Assembly (NCBI GenBank): GCA_900547555.1
Contig: URHG01000038.1
Location: 1 to 26,413, forward strand
Direction: 5' to 3'
Source of the DNA: an uncultured Porphyromonadaceae bacterium
Lineage (GTDB): Bacteria; Bacteroidota; Bacteroidia; Bacteroidales; UBA11471
DNA: 26,413 nucleotides
Numbering within the stretch: position 1 is the first letter of the stretch; every line of letters begins with the position of its first letter. The translations under genes and the position numbers were made by a program. Positions 7,527-14,922 of the stretch are shown piece by piece. The notes under the pieces are model-generated. The model searched no databases, was not told the DNA's origin, and saw nothing but the letters and a program-made list of their open reading frames with translations.

Positions 7527-8156
7527 TCAGTTTTGTTTATTCAGATAAGACGATTGTTCAAAGGCTTGCTCTACGGCATCGACGGCCAATTGCAGATTAA
7601 GCCGGTTGGAGGAGTAGAGAAGTCCCGACATGTAAGCATTCCAGATAATCGGAATTTTTTTGGATTGGGTGTCGAGCTTTATCATCTCTATGAGAAGAGA
7701 GCCGGTCGTGTAGTTATACGATACGGTATAGGGGTAGTACCAGCTGTTCCAGTATCCTCCCCAATAGCCCGGATACCAGTATCCCGGATAGTCCCACCAC
7801 CAATAGGGGCTGCTGTAATTGGTAAAATAATAGGTGCTTTCGATGTAGCTTACCTGTATTCCTACGTCGGCGAATTCTTTATCCATGACTTGGTCGTAAC
7901 CATACTTTGTCATGTTGTCGATAACGGTCGTGAGTAATTCTTCCGACTGCTCGTTATTCCAGTACGAAGGCGTTTTGCTTGAAGTGATGAGCAAAATACT
8001 GTCGGGAATGTAGAAGGTGTCGAAGTTTTTGAAATTTTCGCTTGTGTCGTAGTCGGTGTAGACGAGAAAGTTACCGCTGAGTTTCGACGTGTCCGGGTCT
8101 TTTTGGCAAGATGCCATCAGGAGTAAGACGAGGAGTAGGGGTGTTAGTTTTTTCAT
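7527..8156 (-). CDS. DUF4136-type lipoprotein with an aromatic-rich segment
   Basis: The start was set at the ATG at 8156 (209 aa), because GGGAAG lies six bases before it and it gives a compact lipoprotein signal, MKKLTPLLLVLLLMASC with lipidated Cys17. A second ATG four codons upstream (8168) is possible. The body resembles DUF4136 lipoproteins: a YTDYD segment near residue 33, a mid-region with FADVGIQVSYIESTYYF, and a closing segment on multimer-like W-N-A-Y. Residues 118-143 hold 16 aromatic residues out of 26. Function of the family is not established. Inferred: an outer-membrane lipoprotein partnered with the barrel protein encoded eight bases downstream. Confidence 0.8.
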   Translation of the reverse strand: MKKLTPLLLVLLLMASCQKDPDTSKLSGNFLVYTDYDTSENFKNFDTFYIPDSILLITSSKTPSYWNNEQSEELLTTVIDNMTKYGYDQVMDKEFADVGIQVSYIESTYYFTNYSSPYWWWDYPGYWYPGYWGGYWNSWYYPYTVSYNYTTGSLLIEMIKLDTQSKKIPIIWNAYMSGLLYSSNRLNLQLAVDAVEQAFEQSSYLNKQN

Positions 8157-8237
8157 TTTTCTTCCCATTTTAGGTTATTATTAAGAATCTTTTCCCTAAT
8201 AACAACACTGTACGTGGAAAGTTTTATATAATCGAAA

Positions 8238-8891
8238 TTATTTAATGAAATATTCGTAAAAACCGGTACCTACACCTACAAGCGACATGATGATGATAAT
8301 GATGCCGATACTCCGGTTGATCAGCCACAGACTGCGCAGATTGAAACGGCTGCGTACTTTGTCGATGATAAATGTGATGGTGAGCCACCAAATAAAAGCA
8401 CCGAGGATAATCGATGCGTATCCGAGTATATAGTGGCCTACTTTCATTTCGGGCAGGAAAAAGTTGAGGCGGGCAAATAAGCCGATAAGAAGCAAAAGAA
8501 TCAGTGGGTTGGAGAGTGTGAGGAGGAACGACGAGGCGAAATCCTGAGTGAAAGAGCTTTTTTGATTGAGCCTTTTGCGAATGTTCCGGGCGGGATTCTG
8601 TCTGTAAAGGTAAATGCCGAAACAGGTAAGGACAAGGCTTCCGGCGATTTGAAGAGGGGCTTGATTATTCTCTATGAAGTCGACGACGATCGATAGCCCA
8701 AATCCGGTGAGCATGGCGTAGAATAAATCCGACAGAGAGGCTCCGATTCCTGTTGCCAGCCCCGACCGACGTCCCTTGTTGAGGGTACGTTGTATGCACA
8801 ACACGCCGATAGGTCCCATAGGGGCCGATACCAATATTCCGATGGCTAATCCTCGGAAAATGATGTATATAAGCAATTCTACTGTGGCCAT
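8238..8891 (-). CDS. LysE/RhtB-family amino-acid exporter
   Basis: A 217-residue hydrophobic protein with about six membrane segments. The N-terminal family signature is clear: the first helix ends ILVSAPMGPIGVLCIQRTL, followed by GRRSGLATGIGASLSDLFY and a second helix. Known: LysE/RhtB proteins export amino acids or related metabolites from the cytoplasm. Substrate cannot be told from sequence. It is transcribed divergently from purL, with a perfect -7 box (TATATTTG) 50 bases upstream. The DUF4136 gene follows 81 bases later on the same strand with no visible terminator, so read-through into that pair is possible. Confidence 0.88.
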   Translation of the reverse strand: MATVELLIYIIFRGLAIGILVSAPMGPIGVLCIQRTLNKGRRSGLATGIGASLSDLFYAMLTGFGLSIVVDFIENNQAPLQIAGSLVLTCFGIYLYRQNPARNIRKRLNQKSSFTQDFASSFLLTLSNPLILLLLIGLFARLNFFLPEMKVGHYILGYASIILGAFIWWLTITFIIDKVRSRFNLRSLWLINRSIGIIIIIMSLVGVGTGFYEYFIK

Positions 8892-8941
8892 AAATTCACC
8901 GGCGGCTTTATTTCGAGCGGCTTATCGGTATTTCGTTGTTG

Positions 8942-8949
8942 CAAATATA
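8942..8949 (-). promoter_or_regulatory. Candidate -7 element for the LysE-family gene
   Basis: On the minus strand the bases read TATATTTG, a full TAnnTTTG match 50 bp upstream of the ATG at 8891. No clear TTTG is found at the -33 distance. It is divergent from the purL -7 box, with 56 bases between the two. Confidence 0.5.
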
Positions 8950-9005
8950 GCGATTATTCCCGAAAATACTTTTCTTTTATTCTTTTATAACCCGTCGCTT
9001 TTCAT

Positions 9006-9013
9006 TACATTTG
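9006..9013 (+). promoter_or_regulatory. Candidate -7 element for purL
   Basis: TACATTTG matches TAnnTTTG and lies 63 bp upstream of the purL ATG. At the -33 distance only a T-rich stretch (TCTTTTAT, 8981-8988) is present, so the upstream element is weak, as is common for regulated promoters. Confidence 0.5.
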
Positions 9014-9014
9014 C

Positions 9015-9038
9015 ACACAAATAAACGTTTTGTTTTGT
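9015..9038. promoter_or_regulatory. Operator-like imperfect palindrome at the purL transcription start
   Basis: Two 12-base half-sites (9015-9026 and 9027-9038) meet at a central CG. By my count 9 of 12 pairs are complementary, with the core AAACGTTT. It begins one base after the -7 box, so it would cover the transcription start. The central-CG form resembles LacI/PurR-type operators; the regulator is not known. Confidence 0.3.
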
Positions 9039-9076
9039 AACCCTTTTCTGATCATACACACATAAAACAATAGAGA

Positions 9077-12000
9077 ATGGTACTTTTCTTTAAAACCCCC
9101 GAACAACAGATTATCGCTGTTGATGTTATGCACGAATTATCGGCCCGGGAGGTCGAAAAGCTGAGCTGGCTTTTCGGTCGGGCGCAGTTGCTTGCCGAGA
9201 CCCGTCTCGACGGTTGGTTTGTCGGCCCCCGTAAAGAGATGATTACCCCGTGGAGTACCAATGCCGTGGAAATTACGCAGAATATGGGGCTCGAAGGTAT
9301 TCTCCGCATAGAGGAATATTTTCCCGTCGCCGACGGAAATGCCGAGCATGATCCCATGTTGCAACGCATGTACGACGGTATCGACCAGAAAATATTTGAA
9401 ATTAATAAAAAGCCCGATCCCATCGTCTATATCGATGATATTGTCGCATATAATGCGCAGGAAGGTTTGGCTTTGAGCGATGAAGAAGTTAAGTACCTCA
9501 ATGATTTGAGTAAGAAACTCGGACGGAAACTTACCGATAGCGAAGTGTTCGGTTTTTCGCAAGTGAATTCAGAACATTGCCGACATAAAATTTTTAACGG
9601 CGTATTCATTATCGATGGAGAGGAAAAGGAAAGTTCGCTTTTTAAACTCATCAAAAGAACATCGGAAGAGAATCCCAATAAGCTCGTTTCGGCCTATAAA
9701 GACAATGTCGCTTTCAACAAAGGACCGGTTGTCGAGCAGTTTGCGCCGGCTACGCAAGACAAACCCGACTTTTTCGAGATAAAAGATATCGATACGGTTA
9801 TTTCCCTCAAAGCCGAAACACATAATTTCCCGACGACCGTAGAACCATTCAATGGTGCGGCGACAGGTACAGGCGGAGAAATCCGCGACCGTCTCGGCGG
9901 TGGTAAAGCCAGCCTTCCCATTGCCGGTACGGCTGTGTATATGACTTCATATCCCCGCAGTGAAGAAGGTCGTGAGTGGGAAGAGGCTATGCCTCCCCGC
10001 AAGTGGTTGTATCAGACACCGGAGCAGATCCTTATCAAAGCGTCGAACGGAGCGTCGGACTTCGGTAATAAATTCGGTCAGCCTCTTATTTGCGGTTCTT
10101 TGCTCACATTCGAACATGCCGAGAATTATAAGAAATTTGCTTATGACAAGGTTATAATGTTGGCCGGCGGTGTAGGTTTCGCGGCTATGCGAGATGCCTT
10201 GAAAGGCGAGGCTGCCCCCGGGGAAAAAGTCGTTGTTATGGGCGGTGATAATTACCGCATCGGTATGGGGGGCGGTGCTGTCTCTTCGGTTGAGACCGGT
10301 CGGTATGCCAATGCTATCGAACTGAATGCCGTGCAACGGGCCAATCCCGAGATGCAAAAACGGGTTTCGAATGTTATTCGTGCTTTGGCCGAGAGTAGCG
10401 AAAATCCTATCATCTCTATTCATGACCATGGAGCCGGAGGCCATCTCAATGCGCTTTCGGAGTTGGTCGAGTCGACCGGCGGAAAAATAGATATGGCCGA
10501 GTTGCCTGTTGGAGATCCTACCTTATCGGCGAAAGAAATTGTCGGTAACGAGAGTCAGGAGCGCATGGGTATGCTTATTGCCGAGAAAAATATCGAGCAT
10601 GTGCGCCGTATCGCCGAGCGCGAACGCGCACCGATGTATGTCGTCGGCGAGACTACCGATGACCATCGTTTTGTGTTCGAGCAGAAAGACGGTGTACGTC
10701 CCATCGACCTCAATATGGAAGATATGTTCGGTAAAGCTCCGCGTACCGTTATGCGCGATGAAACCGTCGAAGAAAAATATGAAGATGTAACATATAATGC
10801 GGCTGATATTCACCAATATGTCGAGCAGGTATTGCAGCTCGAAGCGGTCGCATGTAAAGATTGGCTTACCAATAAGGTCGACCGTTCGGTAACAGGAAAA
10901 GTCGCTCGTCAGCAATGTCAGGGAGAAATACAGTTGCCGTTGAGCGATTGCGGCGTCGTTGCGCTCGATTATCGCGGAAAAGCCGGTATCGCCACATCGA
11001 TAGGACATGCTCCTCAGGCGGCAATGATCGATCCGGCTGCCGGTTCGGTGCTGTCGGTTGCCGAGGCATTGACCAATATCGTATGGGCGCCTCTGTCCGA
11101 AGGTCTCGATAGTGTGTCTCTGAGTGCCAACTGGATGTGGCCGTGCAAAAATCCCGGAGAAGATGCTCGTCTTTACAAAGCTGTCGAGGCATGCAGTCGC
11201 TTTGCCTGCGAGTTGGGTATCAATATCCCGACCGGAAAAGACAGCCTTTCGATGACCCAGAAGTATGGTGATGAAAAGGTATATTCTCCCGGAACCGTCA
11301 TTATCTCGGCCGGAGCCGAAGTAAGCGATGTGAAGAAAGTCGTATCGCCCGTATTGGTGCGAGATGCCCGTACAGCGGTTTATTATATCGATTTTTCATT
11401 CGATGCACTTTCATTGGGAGGTTCTGCATTTGCTCAATCTCTCGGGAAAGTAGGTTGTCAGGCGCCTACCGTACAGGACAGCGAGTATTTTGCGTCGGCC
11501 TTCAATGCGATACAACAACTTATTTCCGAAGACCTTATATTGGCTGGACATGATATTTCGGCCGGAGGTATGATTACAGCCCTGTTGGAAATGAATTTTG
11601 CGAATGCCGAGGGCGGTCTCGAAGTGAAACTCGATAAATTGCCCGAAAAGGATCTTATCAAAATATTGTTCAGTGAGAATCCCGGTGTGCTTATTCAGGT
11701 CAAAGACCGGAAAGCTGTCGAGAAAATACTCGAAGAGGCCGGTGTAGGTTATGCTGTTGTGGGGCACCCGTGCAGCGAACGCCATATCCTCGTCAGCAAA
11801 GACGGTGCCGAATATCTTTTCGGTATCGACCATTTACGTGATGTATGGTTCTCGTCATCGTATCTGCTCGACCGTAAACAAAGCGGTGAAGCTCATGCTA
11901 AGGCCCGTTTCCTCAATTATAAAGAACAGCCGTTGCATTATCGTTTCGGTAAGAATTTTACCGGAAAGATGGAACAGTATGGCATCTCGGCCGACCGTCG

Positions 12001-12766
12001 TAAGCCGTCGGGCATAAAAGCGGCGATCATTCGCGAAAAAGGCGTGAACGGCGATCGTGAGATGGCTTATTCGCTTTACCTTGCCGGTTTTGATGTGAAA
12101 GATGTGCATATGACCGATTTGATAAGTGGTCGCGAAACGCTCGAAGATGTGAATATGATCGTTTATTGCGGCGGTTTCTCCAATTCCGATGTACTCGGTT
12201 CTGCAAAAGGTTGGGCCGGAGGTTTCCTTTGGAATGAAAAAGCCAAGAAAGCCCTCGATAATTTCTATGCTCGCCCCGATACGCTCAGCTTGGGTATTTG
12301 CAACGGTTGCCAGTTGATGGTGGAGTTGGGCTTGCTTACACCCGATCATGAGGAGAAACCCCGTATGTTGCATAATGATTCGCACAAGTTCGAGTCGCAA
12401 TTCCTCGGTCTCACCATACCCAAGAACAATTCGGTGATGTTCGGTTCTCTTTCAGGAGATAAGTTGGGTATTTGGGTTGCTCACGGAGAAGGAAAATTCA
12501 GCTTCCCTTATGAATTGGATAAGTACAATGTCGTTGCGCAGTATAGCTACGATGCCTATCCGGCCAATCCCAACGGTTCGCCTTGCGCAGTGGCAGGTAT
12601 CGCTTCGGCCGACGGTCGTCATTTGGCGATGATGCCTCACCTCGAGCGAGCTATTTTCCCGTGGCAATGGGGGTATTATCCCGACAATCGCAAAGACGAT
12701 GAAGTCTCTCCGTGGATAGAAGCCTTTGTAAATGCCCGGAAATGGGTCGAAAATATTAAAAAATAA
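9077..12766 (+). CDS. purL: Phosphoribosylformylglycinamidine synthase (single-chain PurL)
   Basis: A 1229-residue long-form PurL that fuses the synthase and glutaminase. It converts FGAR, glutamine and ATP to FGAM in step four of de novo purine synthesis. Seen: the synthase signature SQVNSEHCRHKIFNG around residue 158, the glycine-rich nucleotide segment EPFNGAATGTGGEIRDRLGG, and HDHGAGGHLNAL. The C-terminal class-I glutaminase carries SLGICNGCQLM with nucleophile Cys1075, and HGEGKF with MPHLER supplies the His-Glu pair. All catalytic residues appear intact. The length is slightly below the 1295 aa of E. coli PurL. A -7 box and an operator-like palindrome lie upstream. The PurF-like gene starts 21 bases after its stop, so the two are very likely one transcript. 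Confidence 0.97.
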   Translation: MVLFFKTPEQQIIAVDVMHELSAREVEKLSWLFGRAQLLAETRLDGWFVGPRKEMITPWSTNAVEITQNMGLEGILRIEEYFPVADGNAEHDPMLQRMYDGIDQKIFEINKKPDPIVYIDDIVAYNAQEGLALSDEEVKYLNDLSKKLGRKLTDSEVFGFSQVNSEHCRHKIFNGVFIIDGEEKESSLFKLIKRTSEENPNKLVSAYKDNVAFNKGPVVEQFAPATQDKPDFFEIKDIDTVISLKAETHNFPTTVEPFNGAATGTGGEIRDRLGGGKASLPIAGTAVYMTSYPRSEEGREWEEAMPPRKWLYQTPEQILIKASNGASDFGNKFGQPLICGSLLTFEHAENYKKFAYDKVIMLAGGVGFAAMRDALKGEAAPGEKVVVMGGDNYRIGMGGGAVSSVETGRYANAIELNAVQRANPEMQKRVSNVIRALAESSENPIISIHDHGAGGHLNALSELVESTGGKIDMAELPVGDPTLSAKEIVGNESQERMGMLIAEKNIEHVRRIAERERAPMYVVGETTDDHRFVFEQKDGVRPIDLNMEDMFGKAPRTVMRDETVEEKYEDVTYNAADIHQYVEQVLQLEAVACKDWLTNKVDRSVTGKVARQQCQGEIQLPLSDCGVVALDYRGKAGIATSIGHAPQAAMIDPAAGSVLSVAEALTNIVWAPLSEGLDSVSLSANWMWPCKNPGEDARLYKAVEACSRFACELGINIPTGKDSLSMTQKYGDEKVYSPGTVIISAGAEVSDVKKVVSPVLVRDARTAVYYIDFSFDALSLGGSAFAQSLGKVGCQAPTVQDSEYFASAFNAIQQLISEDLILAGHDISAGGMITALLEMNFANAEGGLEVKLDKLPEKDLIKILFSENPGVLIQVKDRKAVEKILEEAGVGYAVVGHPCSERHILVSKDGAEYLFGIDHLRDVWFSSSYLLDRKQSGEAHAKARFLNYKEQPLHYRFGKNFTGKMEQYGISADRRKPSGIKAAIIREKGVNGDREMAYSLYLAGFDVKDVHMTDLISGRETLEDVNMIVYCGGFSNSDVLGSAKGWAGGFLWNEKAKKALDNFYARPDTLSLGICNGCQLMVELGLLTPDHEEKPRMLHNDSHKFESQFLGLTIPKNNSVMFGSLSGDKLGIWVAHGEGKFSFPYELDKYNVVAQYSYDAYPANPNGSPCAVAGIASADGRHLAMMPHLERAIFPWQWGYYPDNRKDDEVSPWIEAFVNARKWVENIKK

Positions 12767-12787
12767 CCTAAAACCTGAATTTTTGCT

Positions 12788-14191
12788 ATGGGTGGTTTTT
12801 TTGGAACCATAAAGAAAACGAATTGCGTAGCCGATCTTTATTACGGTGTCGACTATAATTCCCATTTGGGAACGAAACGGGGAGGTATGGTAACCTTTGA
12901 TAAAGGTTACTTCACCCGTTCTATACATAATATCGAAAGCTCTTATTTCCGTACGAAATTCGAAGCCGATCTGCCCACTTTTTCCGGAAATTCGGGTATT
13001 GGTATCATCAGCGATACCGATGCACAACCGATTATTTTTAGCTGTCATTTAGGTAAGTTCGCTATCGTTACGGTCGCAAAAGCCAATAATTTATCGGAAC
13101 TGGAAAAAGAATTGCTCGATAAAGGCCATCATTTTTGCGAACATAGCAACGGTATTACCAATCAGACGGAGTTGATAGGTACGCTGATATCCGAAGGGAA
13201 GGATTATGTCGACGGCATAGAAAATGTGCAAAACAAGCTCAAAGGATCGTGCTCGATGCTGCTCCTTACCGAGAACGGTATCATTGCCGCTCGCGACAAA
13301 TATGGTCGTACACCTATACTCGTGGGCAAGGGTAAAGACGGGTATGCCGTGTCGTCGGAGTCGTGCAGTTTTCCCAATCTCGGTTATGAAACGACCTATA
13401 ATGTGGGACCCGGTGAGGTCGTACTTGTTACGGCCGACGGTTTTACCCAGTTGCGTAAGCCCAACAAAAAAATGCAGATTTGCTCTTTCCTATGGGTATA
13501 TTACGGTTACCCCGTGTGTGAATACGAGGGTAAGAATGTAGATCGTATGCGGTTTGAGTGCGGTTGCGAGATGGGAGAAAAAGACGATGTGGAGGTCGAT
13601 TTTGTTTCGGCTATTCCCGACTCGGGTATCGGTATGGCTTTGGGTTATTCCGAAGGTAAGAAAATCCCGTACAAACGGGGTATTGTGAAATATACACCTA
13701 CTTGGCCTCGTAGTTTCACTCCCCCTACACAGGAATTGCGCGAGTTGGTTGCAAAGATGAAATTGATACCCAATCCCGATCTTATCAACGGCAAACGTGT
13801 TGTATTTTGCGATGACTCCATCGTCCGGGGTACGCAGTTGCGCGATAATGTGTGCGACCTTTTCCGCTGCGGGGCGAAAGAAGTGCACATGCGTATCAGT
13901 TGTCCGCCGTTGGTATATCCCTGCCGGTTTGTCAACTTTACGGCATCGAAATCGGAACTTGAACTTATCACCCGTCGTGTTATCCAGCAATTCGAAGGTG
14001 ATCATACTAAAAATCTCGAAGCTTATACCAAGACCGATTCTCCCGAGTACAAACGTATGGTGGAGGAAATCCGTCGGCAGTTGAAGATAACTTCTCTTAA
14101 ATTCAATCCGCTCGAAACGATGGTCAAAGCCATAGGCTTGCCCAAAGAGTGTATATGTACACATTGTTTCGATGGAAGCAGTTACGAGTAA
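12788..14191 (+). CDS. PurF-like phosphoribosyltransferase lacking the glutaminase nucleophile
   Basis: This 467-residue protein has the amidophosphoribosyltransferase layout: N-terminal Ntn fold (about 1-225), then a PRTase domain with the PRPP loop VVFCDDSIVRGT (residues 338-349). Canonical PurF starts M-C-G with Cys1 as nucleophile; this begins MGGFFGT, with Gly there. The glutamine-site segments also look changed: HNGN reads HLGK near residue 87, and GHxRYxT is replaced by GIGIISDT near 71-78. Four cysteines match the [4Fe-4S] ligands of B. subtilis-type PurF in position: Cys232 (ICSFLW), Cys379 (YPCRF) and Cys457/Cys460 (CICTHC). Inferred: an ammonia-dependent or partner-dependent enzyme, or a PRPP-binding regulator. 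Location next to purL supports a purine role. I left the symbol empty because the canonical activity is doubtful. Confidence 0.85.
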   Translation: MGGFFGTIKKTNCVADLYYGVDYNSHLGTKRGGMVTFDKGYFTRSIHNIESSYFRTKFEADLPTFSGNSGIGIISDTDAQPIIFSCHLGKFAIVTVAKANNLSELEKELLDKGHHFCEHSNGITNQTELIGTLISEGKDYVDGIENVQNKLKGSCSMLLLTENGIIAARDKYGRTPILVGKGKDGYAVSSESCSFPNLGYETTYNVGPGEVVLVTADGFTQLRKPNKKMQICSFLWVYYGYPVCEYEGKNVDRMRFECGCEMGEKDDVEVDFVSAIPDSGIGMALGYSEGKKIPYKRGIVKYTPTWPRSFTPPTQELRELVAKMKLIPNPDLINGKRVVFCDDSIVRGTQLRDNVCDLFRCGAKEVHMRISCPPLVYPCRFVNFTASKSELELITRRVIQQFEGDHTKNLEAYTKTDSPEYKRMVEEIRRQLKITSLKFNPLETMVKAIGLPKECICTHCFDGSSYE

Positions 14192-14204
14192 GTTTTTATC
14201 GGAT

Positions 14205-14244
14205 AAGGAAGCGGGGCAACAAATTTTTGTTGCCCCGCTTCCTT
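14205..14244. terminator. Long hairpin after the purL/PurF-like unit
   Basis: AAGGAAGCGGGGCAAC (14205-14220) pairs perfectly with GTTGCCCCGCTTCCTT (14229-14244). This is a 16-bp GC-rich stem that can be extended by the A/T bases between the arms. It lies 13 bases after the stop codon. No T tract follows on the plus side, so termination may be imperfect or need a factor. Confidence 0.7.
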
Positions 14245-14272
14245 GATAATATGGTAAGATTTCCTATATTTG
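14243..14272 (+). promoter_or_regulatory. Consensus promoter for the tandem Sel1 genes
   Basis: TTG at 14243-14245, a 19-base spacer and TATATTTG at 14265-14272 match the Bacteroidota pattern. The ATG at 14308 is 36 bp downstream. The TTG overlaps the last bases of the preceding hairpin arm, so the terminator and the promoter are fused. Confidence 0.7.
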
Positions 14273-14307
14273 CTATCGAGCATATATTGTTTTAAATATG
14301 ATTGACC

Positions 14308-14919
14308 ATGAAAAGAATAGTTTTGATCATCCGTCCTTTTTGTATTATTTTATTGTCGGTTGTCGGTGTATTGTCGATATCTTCATTCCGCAGTATGGCG
14401 GGAACACCGTCTCCGTATGTGTTGATGCAAATTTCTCCTTATGAGAAACAAAAAATACAAGGTTATCTCGACAAGGCGTGGGCATGTTATCTGAAAAAAG
14501 ATTACGATGCTGCTTTGCAGTGGTGGCGTCGTGCAGCCAAACATAATGTGGCTGCGGCACAATATAATATAGGCTTGTGTTATGAACGGGGAACCGGAGT
14601 GAAGCAAAATATGAAAACGGCAATCGGCTGGTATGAGAAAGCGGCCGACCAAAATTTTCCCGGGGCGCAGTACAATCTTGCCTATTGTTATGCCGAGGGA
14701 AAAGGAGTGAAACAAGATTATAAGAAAGCATTTGAATGGTGGCGTGCTGCTGCCGGACTGGGATTGCCCGAGGCGCAATACAGTGTGGGGTGGTGCTATT
14801 ATGAAGGAAAGGGGGTAAAACAGGATTACGATGAAGCTCTTAAATGGTATCGTCTTGCTGCCGAGCAAGGCAATAGCGATGCCATAGCCGCACTCTCGGA
14901 GTTGGGAGAAGAATTATAA
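14308..14919 (+). CDS. Sel1-like repeat protein, short member of a tandem pair
   Basis: The start was set at the ATG at 14308 (203 aa); a TTG six bases earlier is less likely. An N-terminal hydrophobic stretch (about residues 4-24) serves as signal peptide or anchor. A TPR-like opening pair (YLDKAWACYLKKDYDAALQW) and three Sel1 repeats follow, each with AQYN/AQYS-x-G/A-x-C-Y and a G-x-G-V-K-Q-D/N turn. Known: Sel1 repeats are protein-binding alpha-solenoids. It is expressed from a consensus promoter 36 bp upstream. Its stop is three bases before the next ATG, so it is probably translationally coupled to the long Sel1 protein downstream. Envelope location is inferred from the leader; partner unknown. 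Confidence 0.88.
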   Translation: MKRIVLIIRPFCIILLSVVGVLSISSFRSMAGTPSPYVLMQISPYEKQKIQGYLDKAWACYLKKDYDAALQWWRRAAKHNVAAAQYNIGLCYERGTGVKQNMKTAIGWYEKAADQNFPGAQYNLAYCYAEGKGVKQDYKKAFEWWRAAAGLGLPEAQYSVGWCYYEGKGVKQDYDEALKWYRLAAEQGNSDAIAALSELGEEL

Positions 14920-14922
14920 TGT

